Part shown: positions 22,522 through 35,005 of the stretch, piece by piece
Layout: each line of letters opens with the position of its first letter
Numbering within the stretch: position 1 is the stretch's first letter
NCBI GenBank assembly: GCA_016098155.1
Contig: JAAAJB010000133.1
Location: 1-64,000, forward strand
Direction: 5' to 3'
Length of the DNA: 64,000 bases
DNA from: Actinomortierella ambigua
Lineage: Eukaryota; Mortierellomycota; Mortierellomycetes; Mortierellales; Mortierellaceae
Notes under the pieces: generated by a model
Databases searched by the model: none
Seen by the model: only the letters and a program-made list of their open reading frames with translations
Told to the model about the DNA's origin: nothing
Position numbers and translations under genes: made by a program

Positions 22522-24305
22522 ATGAACGACTCTAAATACTACGACATTCTGGGTGTCAGCCCTGATGCATCCGAGAATGAAATCAAAAAGGTACCAGTTC
22601 TCTCCTGTGTCTGTCTCTCCCCTGTCTGTCTGCCTGGTCCTGTGAAACCATAGGGTTGTCAGGGTCTCCGTTTGAGGATGAATGAGCCATATGGATGATG
22701 TAGTGGAATCAGAAGAGGGCTCGAATCTCCCCTATTTATTCTACGGTGTAGGTTGTGTCCCCTTTTTATAAGGCATTTGTTTCCCAGACTAACGTTGTTG
22801 TGGGTGACGACATGCTTGGTTTTGGTTTTTCTTTTGTCGACTCTAATAGGCCTATCGTAAGCTGGCGATGAAGTACCACCCAGACAAGAACCCAGAGGAG
22901 GGCGACCGGTTCAAGGAGATCAGCCATGCCTACGAGACGTTGAGCGACCCAGAGAAGCGAGCCATGTACGACCAATACGGCGAGGATGGCCCTGGTGCTG
23001 GCGGCGGATTCCATGGCTTTGGTGGATTTCCCTTTCACAATGGCGGCGAGATGGACGAGGATATCCTTGAACATCTTTTTGGAGGTGGCGCAGGATTCGG
23101 CTTTGGAGGAGGTCCTGGTGGCCCTCGCGGTGCTGGTGCGGGTCGAAGCCAGCGGAAACGCAAGGGCGAGGATCTGCTGCATAACCTGAATGTCTCGCTG
23201 GAGGATCTGTACAACGGCAAGTCGACCAAGCTGTCACTCGAGAAGAATATCGTCTGCAGCCACTGCCAGGGTAAAGGCGGCAAGGCTGGTGCTGTCAAAA
23301 AGTGCACGACCTGCGATGGCCGGGGTGTCAAGCTCGTTGTACGACAGATCGGACCTGGCATGATGCAGCAGATGCAGGTCACTTGCAACTCTTGTAAGTC
23401 GTCTTTTTCTTTTTTGGTGTTGTGACCTCTCCTCTGCCCCCTTTTATCTTTTTTTTTTGTTTTTGTTTTAACACTACTAACGTTCATCTCATCATGGTAA
23501 TATAGGCCAAGGCGAGGGTCAGACTATTCGCGAGAAGGACCGGTGCAAAAAGTGCAAGGGCAACAAGGTGGTCAATGAGAAGAAGGTGCTGGAAATCTTC
23601 ATCGAGAAGGGCATGCGCAACGGCGAAAAGATCCCCATGAAGGGCGAGGCAGATCAGGAGGTAAGAGGGATGCTCAATGTTGTTGTTGTTGTTTTTTCCC
23701 TCTTCTTTCTTCTTATCTCTCTGATGTACTAACTATCTTGTACACCCCACAACCTATTCTCACTTTAATTTCGGATTTAGCCTGGTGTCGAGACGGGTGA
23801 TGTCATTCTGGTACTTCAACAAAAGCCTCACCCAGTCTTTGAGCGCAAGGGCTCCGACCTGCACTGCAAGATCACGCTTTCGTTGGTGGAGGCGCTGTGC
23901 GGCTTCTCCAAGATTCTAGTCACACATCTGGACGGGCGTGGCGTGCACGTGGAGAGCCCCGCGGGCAAGATTATCAAGCCCGGTCAGGTCAAGAAGATTG
24001 TCGGCGAGGGTATGCCACTGTTCAAGCGGCCGATGGACAAGGGTGATTTGTTTATCACGTTTGACGTCGAGTTCCCCAAGGACAACTGGGCAGCAGCGTC
24101 GCAGCTGCAGCAGCTGGAGCTGTTGCTGCCCGCGCGTGGCGCACTGCCGATCGAGCCGGAGCTGGTCGATCATTGTTCGCTGGTCGAGGCTTCGATGGAC
24201 GACTTTGGCTCGCACTCCCATAGTGGCCGCCAGGCCTATGAGTCGGACTCGGAAGACGAGGATGATCACGGTCGTGGACCAGGTGTCCAGTGTGCGCAGT
24301 CTTAA
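22522..24305 (+). CDS. YDJ1: Type I DnaJ/Hsp40 co-chaperone, farnesylation motif (Ydj1/Mas5 type)
   Basis: Exons 22522-22590, 22850-23393, 23506-23660 and 23781-24305 encode 430 residues. The J domain opens with [14 protein letters not shown] and carries HPD in MKYHPDKNP (about residue 33), which stimulates Hsp70 ATPase. A Gly/Phe-rich stretch follows, then four zinc-finger motifs [24 protein letters not shown] and CKKCKGNK. The substrate-binding C-terminal domains run from [19 protein letters not shown] to [10 protein letters not shown]. The last four residues, CAQS, form a CAAX box like the CASQ of yeast Ydj1, so the protein is probably farnesylated and associated with ER or mitochondrial surfaces. 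Length and domain order are those of yeast Ydj1 (409). Role: cytosolic folding and membrane-targeted precursor import. Confidence 0.95.
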
Positions 24306-24612
24306 GGAATCAGCTTTGTCTTTATATTTTTTTATACTTTTTTTCTTTTCTCCACCTTTTTGTCCCTATTTCCTTTCCTGCTCGCCTGCCTTGGTTTCTT
24401 CTCTAGATAGCGCTCATTATCCTTGACAGCCATATAATTGTTTCTTTTTGCGCCTGTATCGATACAAGAGGCGGTGGATATGGTGGAAGTGTGGAATGGG
24501 TGGCGGTGCTACCAAAAAGTGGTCTTCAAAAGGCAGTCACTTTTGTTTCGCTGGTAATGCAGCATGTCGGCATGGCCCTTGTTGACTGGTGTCTCGACCA
24601 ATCAACATAACA

Positions 24613-25342
24613 ATGGCTGTATGTCTCGAGGAACAAAAAAGAGAAGCAAATATGAGCACCGGTCCAGGATAATCAACGAGGAGAAGGAGGAAGAAGAGAA
24701 TGCATTCACCTGGCGGCTTTTGCTGGAATTCAGTTCTGGCTCTCAACACCATGCACTGACCACATGCTGATCACGCCCTAAAACCATTCTTCAACTCCTC
24801 GTTTGCTCAAACCAAACAAAACAGGACTCGCTGAAGGCTCATGTCGACATCTCAGCCAAGGGAGCTGACCAGTTCGTCGAGCTTTACTACAAGCTCTTTG
24901 ATACCCAGCGAGCAGTATGGTGACATCCTTTTGCAGTTGATTACAATCCAGGTCCGCTTCCTATGACCACACTACTGACGCCCCCACGATCATTGATACC
25001 ATTTCTTTCTTTCAAAACAACAAGGTGTTGAATCGTCTGTATCGGGACAGCTCAGCTATTCTCTGGAACGGCAATGCTTACTCTGGAGTTGGGCCGTTCA
25101 AGGAGCTGTATGACAAGATGCCGAGCTCGGAACACAATGTGCTTTCGTACGACTGTCATCCTCTGCCGCCAGGACAGGGCCAGGATCCCACGACGCCAGG
25201 CAGCATCATCGTGTCCGTGTCGGGCACGGTCAAGTATGGCGAGGAATCTTACCAGCGCCAGTTCTTCCAGTCGTTTGTCCTGTCGCCAGACCCATCCAAC
25301 GGCAGCTTTTATGTTTGGTCGGATTGTTTCCGATTCGTTTGA
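24613..25342 (+). CDS. NTF2-related mRNA export factor (NXT1/NXT2, p15)
   Basis: Three exons, 24613-24618, 24825-24914 and 25025-25342, are all in phase 0 and give 137 residues, the usual p15 length. The first exon is only ATGGCT, followed by GTATGT. The fold is NTF2-like: ISAKGADQFVELYYKLFDTQ, then NRLYRDSSAILWNGNAYSG, FKELYDKMPSSEH, and SGTVKYGEESYQRQFFQSF, ending in SDCFRF as in animal NXT proteins. The partner would be the Mex67/TAP export receptor at nuclear pores. The first exon rests on splice consensus, phase and a good ATG context, so the N-terminus is a little less certain than the rest. Confidence 0.88.
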
Positions 25343-25781
25343 AGGAAAACAAAATAGCATTCCATCCACCAACAATGACACAAACAGTAATCATCCACCA
25401 TTGGACCACAAGGATACGGTTGGGAGATCAAGACTGACGAATGGTTGTGCATGGACAACGTACCTTTTTGCCGTCTTGAAACCATCATGTAGTTATAGTA
25501 CTCTCGGCCCACTTTAGTCCCCACTTCCCCTTCGCACCCCTTATTCCTCGCTGTCCTCCTCAATCCCTCATCCTCTTCTTCGGTTTAGCATCCTCCCTTC
25601 TGATGTGACATTCAGACTCTTTCAGAGACATAGAAGCATTTAATTTTTCTCTCATGTTCTTTTGCTGAATATTGTACAGTGTATATTTTTTGGATTGTTG
25701 CACAGGGCTTGACCCCAAAAAGAAGAAGAAGAAGATAAGAAGTGAAAAGATGGAATGGTAATGAGAACGTTCAACGGATCC
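25343..25781. other. Intergenic between convergent NXT and CHS7-like genes
   Basis: This 3' to 3' spacer contains the AT-rich transcript ends of both genes. No other feature seen. Confidence 0.6.
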
Positions 25782-26214
25782 CTAAAAGACGCAGTCGCCC
25801 CAAGTGTCTAAAGATAGGAGAGAGAGTCAATAGGAGGAATGAGTTGTTGAGTATCAATCGCAATTATCTTATACAGAACTTATCCAGTAACCCGTGCGAG
25901 AGAGAAAGATAGATCGATCCCTTTTCACCCCTAATCCCTACCCCCCATTCTCCTCCCCCCACACTCACTCTAACGTTCTCTCTCTTTTCCCCACAAAAAA
26001 AAAAGCATGATCGACTTACCGTCGGTTACTGTATTCCAAAACTTGTACACGCTCGAGACAGCTGCAATGTCAAACAGGATGGCAAACATGCTACCGTTGA
26101 TATGCCCATGGGTAGCCGCACACAGCTTGGCGCTTGCACTAAAGACGACCAACTGGCTACAGGTAAAGAAGGCAAGTGCGAGGACAATCCAAGCTATCGG
26201 GTCGAGCCACGTGC

Positions 26215-26252
<38 letters not shown>

Positions 26253-28892
26253 GAATGGTAAGCTGCTTAACAACAAGAAAAGAAAAAGAGTGTACCTGAC
26301 ATATCAAGTGAATGTAAGGGGGGCGGAGAGATAGGGAGAGAAAAAAACACCCTGCATAACAAAAAGAAACAGGGAGAGAAGGAGACAGGTGTCGTACCTA
26401 ATACTCTGCGCTCATCCAGACTCCTGTAGACAAGAATGATGATCAGGATGATGTAGAGTAGAATGGTGACCAAGGGGAACACCACGACGAAGAAGAAGAG
26501 GGCAGGGCTCTGTCCGAGTTGTTGCTTGTTAGGATCCAGGGCCATGTCCATGCTCACGGCGAGCACAGTGGTGATCAGCGCTGTACATGTGCCCAGCAGG
26601 AACTATTATGGGGTTATAAGTAGACGCACATATGGAAAGAATTGGCACATGGGTCAGTCCAACTTGCTCTCAGCCTTTCGTTAGTCGGCGTTCAAAAAAG
26701 GAAAAGGTGGAACTTGCATAGATGACATTTTTGGATCCATCATCCACGACTTGATAGACTAGTAATGGAGAAAGATAGATTGTGACAAGAGAGGAGAAAA
26801 GAAGAAGAAGGGAAAAAAGAAAGGAAGAGAGCAGATATGAGCTGTTTTGTATCTCTGCTTGTTCTTGTCCCACTAGACCTTTCTTTTCCGACATTCATAG
26901 CAAGGTTTTCTTACGAGCGAATGCATTGTAGAGCAGCAGCCAGAAAAAGCATGTCGTCAATGCAATGTGTAGCGCAGATATCCACTGTGTCACATTCCAC
27001 ACATACACCCAAAAAAAAAAGGTTGGTCCATGTGAGTGGTTTGCTGGACTCGAGCAGGTGGACCCGAAAAAAAAGGGATCCCTTTCATTTTTGTCATCCA
27101 CTCATTCATTCATCCACCCTCTGTATTTAGAGGGAGAGGGGGAGTGTGTGTTACCATCATGAAGATCCTGCTCCGCGAGACCAATCCCCCAATGGAGAAC
27201 ACTTGTAACAGTGAGATGATGCAGTAGACAAAGAGCAACATGCCCATCTCGGTTCGACCTACATGATTGGACAAGTAAAGCGGTTAGAGTCAAAGAGAGG
27301 GAGACGGAGAGAGAGAGAGGGAGAGAAGTAGCGATACATACATAAGTATGTGTGGCGCGAATGGGTGAGTGTTGACTGTGAAGGGATACACAATTGGTTA
27401 AAATAGACATATAGACATCGGCCTTCTTGCCGAAGAGTCGGATACTTGCCAACGGCTGCAAAGAATCGGTGAGACCGCCATATGAACCGAATGACAATAA
27501 GGACGCCCAATGCACTGACCACAATTGCAGCTATTGGAATAATGAGAATAACATTCATTGGCAACAGGGTGAGTGAGTGAGTAGGTAGCTAAGATCGGTA
27601 GACACTAGACAGGAAATTAGATGGACATGAGTAGCCTTATAACGCAGAGCCGATGCAATGTGGTTTCTCCTCCAATGATGGATTACATAAAGTACCAAAG
27701 CACTTACCAACATCCTTGAAGGGATGGTTGACGAGCGAACAGTTGGGCGGAGCATCGATGGCCAGAAGGTTGCAGGCAGGGATGGGGGCAAATTGGCAAA
27801 GATTGGAAAAGTCACCATACCAGTGGTACGGGGAAGGTGGTGGTGGTGGTGACAGTGTTGGTTCTGGGGGTTGTGGTAGTGGTGGGAGGACGAGGGGTGG
27901 GTTGAGGTCCAGTAGTGGCCGATCCCCCGGGACAATCGATCGAACAAGGTTGTGCAACATGGTTGGATGGGTCCCTCTCCAAGGGTCGAGTGGAGCAGGT
28001 TGAGGGAAGACGGGGCACTGAGCAGAGGATTGTCGAAAGAGAAAGAAAGAAAGAGGGAGAAAGAGAGAGTGAGAGAGATAAAGAAAGAAAAAAAAAGGAA
28101 AAGTGGAAAGCAGAGGGGAAATGAAAGAGTTGAAAAGGATGACGCCCTTTTTTTTCTTCTTTTCTATGGAAAAGATCAACGAATGAATGGTTGGCTACCT
28201 TGATAAGAGGAGCAATGTACAACGAAAAGGGGGATGCTGGGACGGAACAGGAGAGGTCGAGGTCGAGGTGGAGGTGGAGGAAGAGGGGGGGAGTCAATGA
28301 CACGGGGGGGGGGATGGTTCGTGGAGTAAGGATCGAGTGAAGGAAGAAAGGGAGAAAGGGAGTAAGGAAGGAGTGGAGGAAAAAAGGAAGAAAAGAAGAA
28401 AGAAAGGATCCAGCGATGCTCGAAGGATGATCAAGGAATACATACATACATACATACATGGTCGTTGAGGTGAGGACGCAAAAAGAATGGGGGAGGGGGC
28501 AGTAAGGTGAAGTGGGGTGGAAAGAATGGGGGTGCATCCCCCTACTGCAGAAGAGTAGTTTGACAAGATGACGAAGACGACGCGGCAAGTGGTACATTGT
28601 GGGGAGAGGAGAAAGGGGATGGGACGTGTGTGTGTGTGGGGGGGGGGGTTAACATAAATTGCGGGAAGGGTGGTGGGAGCGGGGGGGGTGTGGGGGACTG
28701 GTGATGCGGGGGGGGGTGGGTGGGGGGGGTTGGACGAGGGTGGTGGGGGGGGGGGGGGGTAACATACATTGCGAGAAGTGTGGTTGCAGCGGTGGTGGTA
28801 GCGGAGGAGGCAGAGCCATGTTCTATAGACATGTAGGCAAGAAAGAAGTTTCCGCACAAGCAAGAAAGCAAGACTGCTGCAACGCGTATCAT
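25782..28892 (-). CDS. Chs7-family membrane protein (chitin synthase export chaperone-like)
   Basis: Core exons: 28017-27708, 27530-27450, 27258-27155, 26984-26915, 26758-26718, 26602-26398, 26193-26020 and 25807-25782. All phases agree if two introns use GC donors (GCAAGT at 27449 and 26717). The protein begins its conserved part with YGDFSNLCQFAPIPACNLLA and then crosses the membrane about seven times (AIVVSALGVLIVIRFIW, GMLLFVYCIISLLQVF, WISALHIALTTCFFWLLLY, LLGTCTALITTVLAV, ALFFFVVVFPLVTILLY, AWIVLALAFFTCSQLVV). It ends in THGHINGSMFAILFDIAAV, VYKFWNTVTDD, the family signature. Such proteins bring chitin synthase out of the ER. The 5' end is unresolved: a signal-peptide-like exon at 28892-28768 and an exon near 28209-28235 are candidates but do not join in frame; a start at 27960 is possible. 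Confidence 0.85.
28439..28461. repeat. (ATAC)n microsatellite
   Basis: About five tandem ATAC units lie in the 5' intron region of the CHS7-like gene. Confidence 0.85.
28620..28810. repeat. G-rich block with an imperfect duplication
   Basis: Several runs of 7-14 G surround two similar segments: TAACATAAATTGCGGGAAG (28650) and TAACATACATTGCGAGAAG (28760). The second includes the putative donor of the upstream exon of the CHS7-like gene. It looks like a local tandem duplication and is probably hard to sequence accurately. Confidence 0.7.
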
Positions 28893-29278
28893 GGTGATAA
28901 TGATGATAACGGATGATGTGGAGACGCGTCTAGCGCATCGAATGAATCCATCCTATCGGGATCCAACAACAGCAACAGCATCAACATTATGAACAACAAC
29001 AACAGTGTGGCACTGGCCACCAACTCTTTGACGCACACTTTTTTTTTTTACTCTTGAAACTTCGCGCTTCTAGCCAATGATCGACGGGCAATCTCAATGG
29101 TGGCTGTCACTCCTTCTCAAACCTCTTTTTGTTCTTTTCTTTTCTTCTATCCCTGTTTCCACCCACCCCACACGCGCACACACACCTTTTTTTTACCCCT
29201 TTCTTTCCCTCACTCCTCACCATCAATTCCTTTTTTTTTTTCATCTCACTTTTTCATCCCAACCGCACCTTACCCGAC
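28893..29278. promoter_or_regulatory. Divergent promoter region of the CHS7-like and SGF73-like genes
   Basis: A CAACAACAG-type stretch (28965-29010) and a T-rich, CT-rich leader before the ATG at 29279. No clear TATA box. Confidence 0.4.
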
Positions 29279-32029
29279 ATGAGTGCACCTCCTGGTAACC
29301 CATTCAATTCAATTCATTTTAATCCTGTTCCATGTATAGTCTTTTTGTCTCCCCCCTTTCCCTCCGTTTAAACCACACTTACTCATTCTTCCTTTTTTTT
29401 TGTGGAATGCCGTGTAGCTGGCTGGGAGGCATTGAATGAGCGACAGACGGGACTCTTGCTGGACCAGAAACAAGAGATTGAACTTGTCGAACGAGGTATG
29501 AATGCGAAGCTCGTGCTTGTCACAGTCAACCATACGTTGTCAAAGACAACCCGAGTGGATCCCTCGGCCCCGCAGTCGACTATTATCACTATCATTATTG
29601 TTATCGGTTATTGTTACTGATACTGCTTTATTTCATTCCTTTTCTTTCTTTCTTTTACTCTCTGCCCTAGGCATTCTGGACAATGCAAAGTCTCTTTTAG
29701 GACCAGCACGATTGGAGGCACAGACAGGACTCGCGAATGCACAGACGCTGTCAGTGTTCAGGGACAAAGATCGGTGGAAGGCACTCCCTGCGTCCAGTGG
29801 GCAGCACCCTCCTGTCCAGCCAGATCTGTTCAAGTCGTCGACGAGTTGGTCCGAGATCCGCAACCAACTGGATGCCGAGAGTATGAGGGAGAGAGAGAGA
29901 GGGAGAGGGAGAGAGGGGGGAACAAAGTAGCAGCGACGGGATGGGGTGACAAGCAACGCTATTGTTCCTGGAGATTAATCGTATAGAACCTTCTCTTTCT
30001 CCCTACTTTTCTTCCCTAGATCGATGCGATGTGAATGAAAAGCCCAATGCAAAGACCAAGTCACCAACGGCGTCGCGACTGGACTACCAGGAGATGAAGA
30101 CATACGGAGGGCAGCCGATGGCAGACGACCTAGTGGTGATGACGTGCAACCACTGCAACAAGCCCATGATCCCCAGCGCGTATCGACAACATCGATGTAA
30201 GTTGTTGCAGGGCAGTGTGTGACACTTGTGATGTTGGTGTGTGTGTGTGTGTGGAGAGAGAGAGAGAAGGAGAGGAGAGAGAAGAGGGGAGAGGGAATGA
30301 ATGAACGATGGTGCTATATGTATGTTGTGTGCCTTTATTTATTTATTATGGCTATTAGAGTTTAAACCATTTTCCCTCGGTCCTGACCAAGTGTCATGTG
30401 CTCAAAAGAGAGAGAGAGAGAGAGAGTGAAGAGAGTGAAGAGAGAGGGCCCTCTCTTTTGTCTGCTCTCAAAGGGGAGAGAAAGATGGCTTTTGTGGTTG
30501 GTTGGCTGGCCTACTGGGTCAGGTTGGTTGGGTTGGGTTGGTTGGTTTGACCCTCTCTTCCCCTCCCCACCCAAATTTCTGTTTTTATTTTTTTTCCACT
30601 GTTTTTCCCCCCTCTCCCACTGCAACATCTTGCTTCCTCCTTCCTTCTTCTCACCCCCTCTTCCATTGCCAATCCTTGCTGGTCCCAACCCTTTTATCCA
30701 TATTTGGGGATATCTTCTCTTCCTTATTTGATCCAATAGTACACTGCAAACAAGAAGAGCCTGATTCTCCAGAGATCCCGCTCTCCATCCAGACTGACCT
30801 CCATATGGATCGTAAACAAGATTCCGCTACCCCAAAGACCAAAAAGCGGAAAGAGTCTGTCGCCCTCGAGGGTAAGTCATTCACTTGTTCTTTTTGTTAC
30901 GGAGGATGAGGATGAGGACGAAGCAGGAGAGGGGGGCTTTGGTCATTCAACACTACAACTCTTCAACAACAACAACAAAAAAAAAGGAGACCACATACAA
31001 TCGACGACTACGACCTTTTTTTTTTTCAGGGACAGGGGTCACTTTGGACAACCAAGTGACACCAATATCCCTTCCCCTCTCCGCTAATGTGGCGTGTGCA
31101 TGATATACAAGCTGTTGTTGCTGTGCTTGTTTGTGGAGAAGCTTGGGGAAGGGGAGGGGGCGCATCTGCAAGGAAAAGAACAGACTCTTATTCTCCCACG
31201 ACCCTCTTATGGACCCTATAGAACCAGTGACGCCCGTAACAGCTGCGAGTGAGATGTCGCCTCCACCACCGCCAGACAAGAAGCCATCCGAGAAGAAGCA
31301 AAAGACGGCCAAACCTGTCAAAGCAAAGGCCACCGGGCGAGTCAAAGGTAACCACCTCTGACTAGTGGGATGAGCAGTAGTATACCCAATGATATCTTTG
31401 GCACCCATGGCATCTTTTACATCCAGGCACCATGACATATATCTCCGATGTTGGCACTGTGACGTCTATGGTGGATTGCCTGAGACCACCACTCTCTCTT
31501 TTTTTTTTTTTTTACTCTCTTTCAACAATGGGAAATATTCTAACAATCAAATACCCCGCGTCTCAAACTCACCGATATAGGTCCCCTGGATCTTGACAAG
31601 CAGTGCGGTGTGATTGCCATCCCTGGCGGCAACCCATGCACGAGGTCGCTGACTTGCAAGTCGCATTCCATGTCTGCCAAGCGCGCTGTCCAGGGTCGCT
31701 CACAACCCTATGATGTGTTGCTGGGGTTCTATCACAAGAAGCCTGCGCCCGTCAAGGCCGAGGACAAGATTAAACGGATCGAGTCCGAGGCACCACAGGC
31801 AGAAAAGGAGGACGTCAACCTTGATTCGGATGAAGAGTTTAACGATCTGCTGGAGGCATCCAGAAGCTCGGACCCACAGCCGGTCGCCATGCGGCCAATG
31901 AGCTATGTGCGGCGCAGAAACAATTGTCTCCGCATCCGGGATCTCTTGCTGGATGCCCTCAAGGGCCCTTGTCGGCCAATGATACCGAATGGATCAAGCA
32001 ATGACCAGCCTGCCACCATGCACTTGTAA
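29279..32029 (+). CDS. SGF73: SAGA deubiquitinase-module subunit, Sgf73/ataxin-7 type
   Basis: Seven exons (29279-29294, 29418-29495, 29671-29880, 30020-30196, 30740-30871, 31222-31347, 31581-32029), every intron in phase 1, give 395 residues. A first zinc-binding segment has [16 protein letters not shown] (about residue 143). A Lys/Pro-rich linker with nuclear-localisation-like KKRK follows. The SCA7 domain starts at the last exon: [10 protein letters not shown], then [20 protein letters not shown] and RSQPYDVLL, matching the ataxin-7 family signature. It would anchor the Ubp8/Sgf11 deubiquitinase module to SAGA and help its action on nucleosomal H2B. The first exon is only 16 nt. The fourth intron is the longest (543 nt) and full of TTGG and GA repeats. 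Confidence 0.9.
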
Positions 32030-32675
32030 CATTATAATCTACGTAAAATAAAAAAAACGCTCCTCCCATCTTATTTTTTGTTTTGTTTTATTCAACGAGG
32101 ATTGGGATGCCTTTTTTTTTTCTCATCGCGTTTACAGGATGCGTTTTATGAATTTTTATTATTGTTTTAGATACCATCTATCGTCCTCTTGATCCGGTAA
32201 AAACTCTCACTACATGATGGCCCGAATTTACTTGAATGCTTGAACAGGTACTACTTGCTTCTGATGAATATATACCAACTCTACCATTTCCTCAATGCCT
32301 TCTTGTACTTATAAATATGAAGCTACTGGCTGCCACGCGCTGTTTCAGGTGAATTTGGCTGTGCTGCAAAAGAAGTATATCTAGCGCGCTTGCGCGTCTC
32401 GCCCTATCCATTTTGTTTTTATTTGTTAGATTGCCTGCTTTGGGGATGAAAATCTCTGCAGTGGTAAAAAGTGGTGTTCAATGGAGGCACATGGGTCTGT
32501 CCGGCTTTACCGAGGGACTGAAAAAGCATAAAAAGGTGAGGGATGGTAAAATTTCACAACTTTCACTTTCCGAAAATCCTTTCTTCTTCCTTCGTCCCGC
32601 TCTCCACACTCACCTACTTCCTCATCCTCCCCCTCCCTACCTCCCCACCTCCACACAATCGCTCTCTTTTTTGCA
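32030..32675. other. Intergenic; promoter region of the hydrolase gene
   Basis: AT-rich transcript end of the SGF73-like gene, then a CT-rich leader (32570-32670) before the next start. Nothing else recognised. Confidence 0.5.
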
Positions 32676-34594
32676 ATGACTACCACGTTGAAGTTACACG
32701 CAACTGAGCAGCGCTCGATCAAATACTGGCAAGTAGGATAGTGACGGGTCCATTCCTCTCACATTTGCTCAACTTTCTCATCCTTCTCTCTATCCTGTTT
32801 GTATGCTCCACTCACTCTCTTATGTTCTCACACTCTTTTGGTTTTATTCCCCTCAATATTCACAGGACTCCAGTGGCCTATACTCGACTACTCTGCTATA
32901 TCTGTAAGGGGACATGTCTGTGTCGTTTGCAGTGGTTTCTCCATATCAGAATTGAGGGGAGGGGGAAATTAGATGTGGGATCCTATTTTAACAAGACTCT
33001 ATTCATTCTCTCTGTAATGTTAGCGACCGGGATTCTGCGGACGACGGTCCGGCACATCCTCGGCCGGACACCCAAGGGCATGTCGTGGATGGCATCGTGT
33101 ACGATTGCGGTGCTCCGGTTGGTGATGGGAGGGCAGGTGCTGCCGATTGCACAGGCACGCAAGGCCTTGAAGGTGTGTGGCTCTGAGGCGGCGATTCGGG
33201 AAGGCGTGTACACGGACAAGGGCATTGCCAAGTGGGCCCATCCGGTCGCTTATCCAGGACAGTGGCGCGGGTATTGGATCCCCTACCGTGAGGAGAAGGT
33301 CAAGGGCCCTATCCGCAAGTTGGCCACCGCTGACGTCGGGTTGGATTGCGATATGGTCATGCTGGCCATCCATGGTAAGAGAAGAAGGAGGCAGGCGTGC
33401 GAACAAAATCACACATGAACAAAAAAAAATTACAAAGAAAAGAGCCTTCTCTCTGTGTTCTTTTTCTGTGTGTCCCCTTTCTCTCTGTCTGTCTCTCCAG
33501 GCATGTCTAACGCATCAAAAAAAAATTACGGTTTACGGCTATCGGGTGTTCCGGTGGACCGACCGATCGGCTCGTTCTCTTCTGTAGGTGGTGGGATGGT
33601 CATGGGCGATGCTCTTCTGTGGCTTCCCAACTACAAGCAGTGGATCAAGCTCTTCAAGGAGAAGCACAACATCAAGATTGGCATCCTCTCCGTCGATTAC
33701 TGTAAGCGAAAGAACGTGAAAATAGGCACAATGAAGAGAAAGTGAACACAAACAATAGTCCTATCTGGTTGGCTTTGCTAACATTTACATCTTCCTCCTG
33801 CCCTATCCCGTCCCATCCCATCCTCTGCTGTGATAGCTCTCTCTCCCGAGGCCCGTTACCCTGTTGCGATCGAGGAGTGCGTTGCAGCTTATCGGTACCT
33901 GGTCGAGGTCCAAGGGGTCGATCCCCGACGCATTGTCTTGTGTATGGTGTCCTCTCTCTTTTCTTTTCACTTTACTAAGCTTCTTGTGCTTCTAAAGAAA
34001 ACTTTACACCAAACCTTGCTAGATTTATCACAGACTAACACAACACAACAACCATTGTTGTTCATCCCCGCAACTCTCTTCTTTTCTTTTCCTCTAGGCG
34101 GTGACTCTGCAGGTGCCAACCTCTGCCTTAGCACAAGCCTCCATCTTCGGGACCACTACCCTCGCCTGGGTCTGCCAGCAGGCCAGGTACTGTACTCGCC
34201 CTGGGTGATCAGCCCCGAGCCACTACAGGATTCTCCCGACGACTACATTGTGGCGACGGGCGAAGATTATTTCCTGCACGCGTACGCAGAGGGCGAGGCC
34301 AAGAACTTGTCGAGCCACTATGTGGGATCGTCGCCGATGAGTGCCAAGACGTTTGCAGGATTGCCCAAGATGCTGTGCTTTGTTGGCGGCGTGGAGAGTT
34401 TGCGGCCGTCCATTGAACAGTTTGTGACCAAGGCCAAGAAGGACGGGGCCGAGATCACGGTGGAGCTCAAGGAGGGGAAGGCGCACGACTATGCGTTGAT
34501 CGAGATGATTAGTGGAAAGAAGGTCGTCCATGAGGCTGCCCTGACGATGGCGCAGTTTGTGAAGGCGATCTGGGACGACTACCCCCGTGCTTAA
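32676..34594 (+). CDS. Alpha/beta hydrolase of the hormone-sensitive-lipase (HSL) group
   Basis: Six exons (32676-32728, 32866-32903, 33024-33374, 33588-33701, 33837-33941, 34098-34594) give 385 residues. The first intron must use a GC donor (ACTG then GCAAGT) to keep the frame: QRSIKYW joins TPVAYTRLL. The oxyanion motif HGGGMVMG (H147) and nucleophile motif GDSAG (S224) are typical of HSL-type esterases/lipases. The likely catalytic His is in GKAHDY (H350), and the acid probably lies near SLRPSIEQF. It would hydrolyse short-chain esters or acylglycerols, or deacetylate small molecules. N-terminal hydrophobic residues may associate with membranes. The substrate cannot be told from the sequence. 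Confidence 0.87.
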
Positions 34595-35005
34595 GATGGG
34601 TCTTTGTGTACAGTACTGTGCACTCTGTGCTATATAAATTTAGTTTATTTTCTCTCTTGGGTTGGAATGTACTTTGATCTCTGAGGTACCTGTACGAGGA
34701 TATACTTGGTGCCATGCCCTTCATTTCTCTCTGCTGTAGATCGCAGAAGAGCACGAGGGTGCTGTTGGAGGCAAGGCAGCATGGGATGGAAATGATGGGA
34801 TGGTTCTGGGAGGGCATTTGGATCGCAGTCACAATTAGAGGCATCGAGGATGGGCCAGAAAAGTGGGCTGCAACCAACACCGACACCTCCACTTTCTCCA
34901 CACACGCGCATACACCTAACACACACACCTACCAACCTCCACTCTCCTCTCTCTCTCTCTCCCTCCACTCCCTCTCTCATCAGCACAATTTGTCCAGCGA
35001 GGCGC
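34595..35005. promoter_or_regulatory. Intergenic; leader of the VPS-type gene
   Basis: Transcript end of the hydrolase gene (AT-rich near 34630), then a CA/CT-rich leader (34880-34980) before the ATG at 35006. Confidence 0.4.

Noticed and set aside
27812..28863. Long minus-strand open frames of Phe/Leu/Ser and Pro/His
   Set aside because: They cover intron-like CT- and C-rich DNA of the CHS7-like gene; only the segment 28017-27708 joins conserved exons.
32741..33023. Continuous open frame from 32741 into the hydrolase exon
   Set aside because: It reads through a CT-rich intron; the GC-AG and GT-AG splices give the conserved N-terminus instead.
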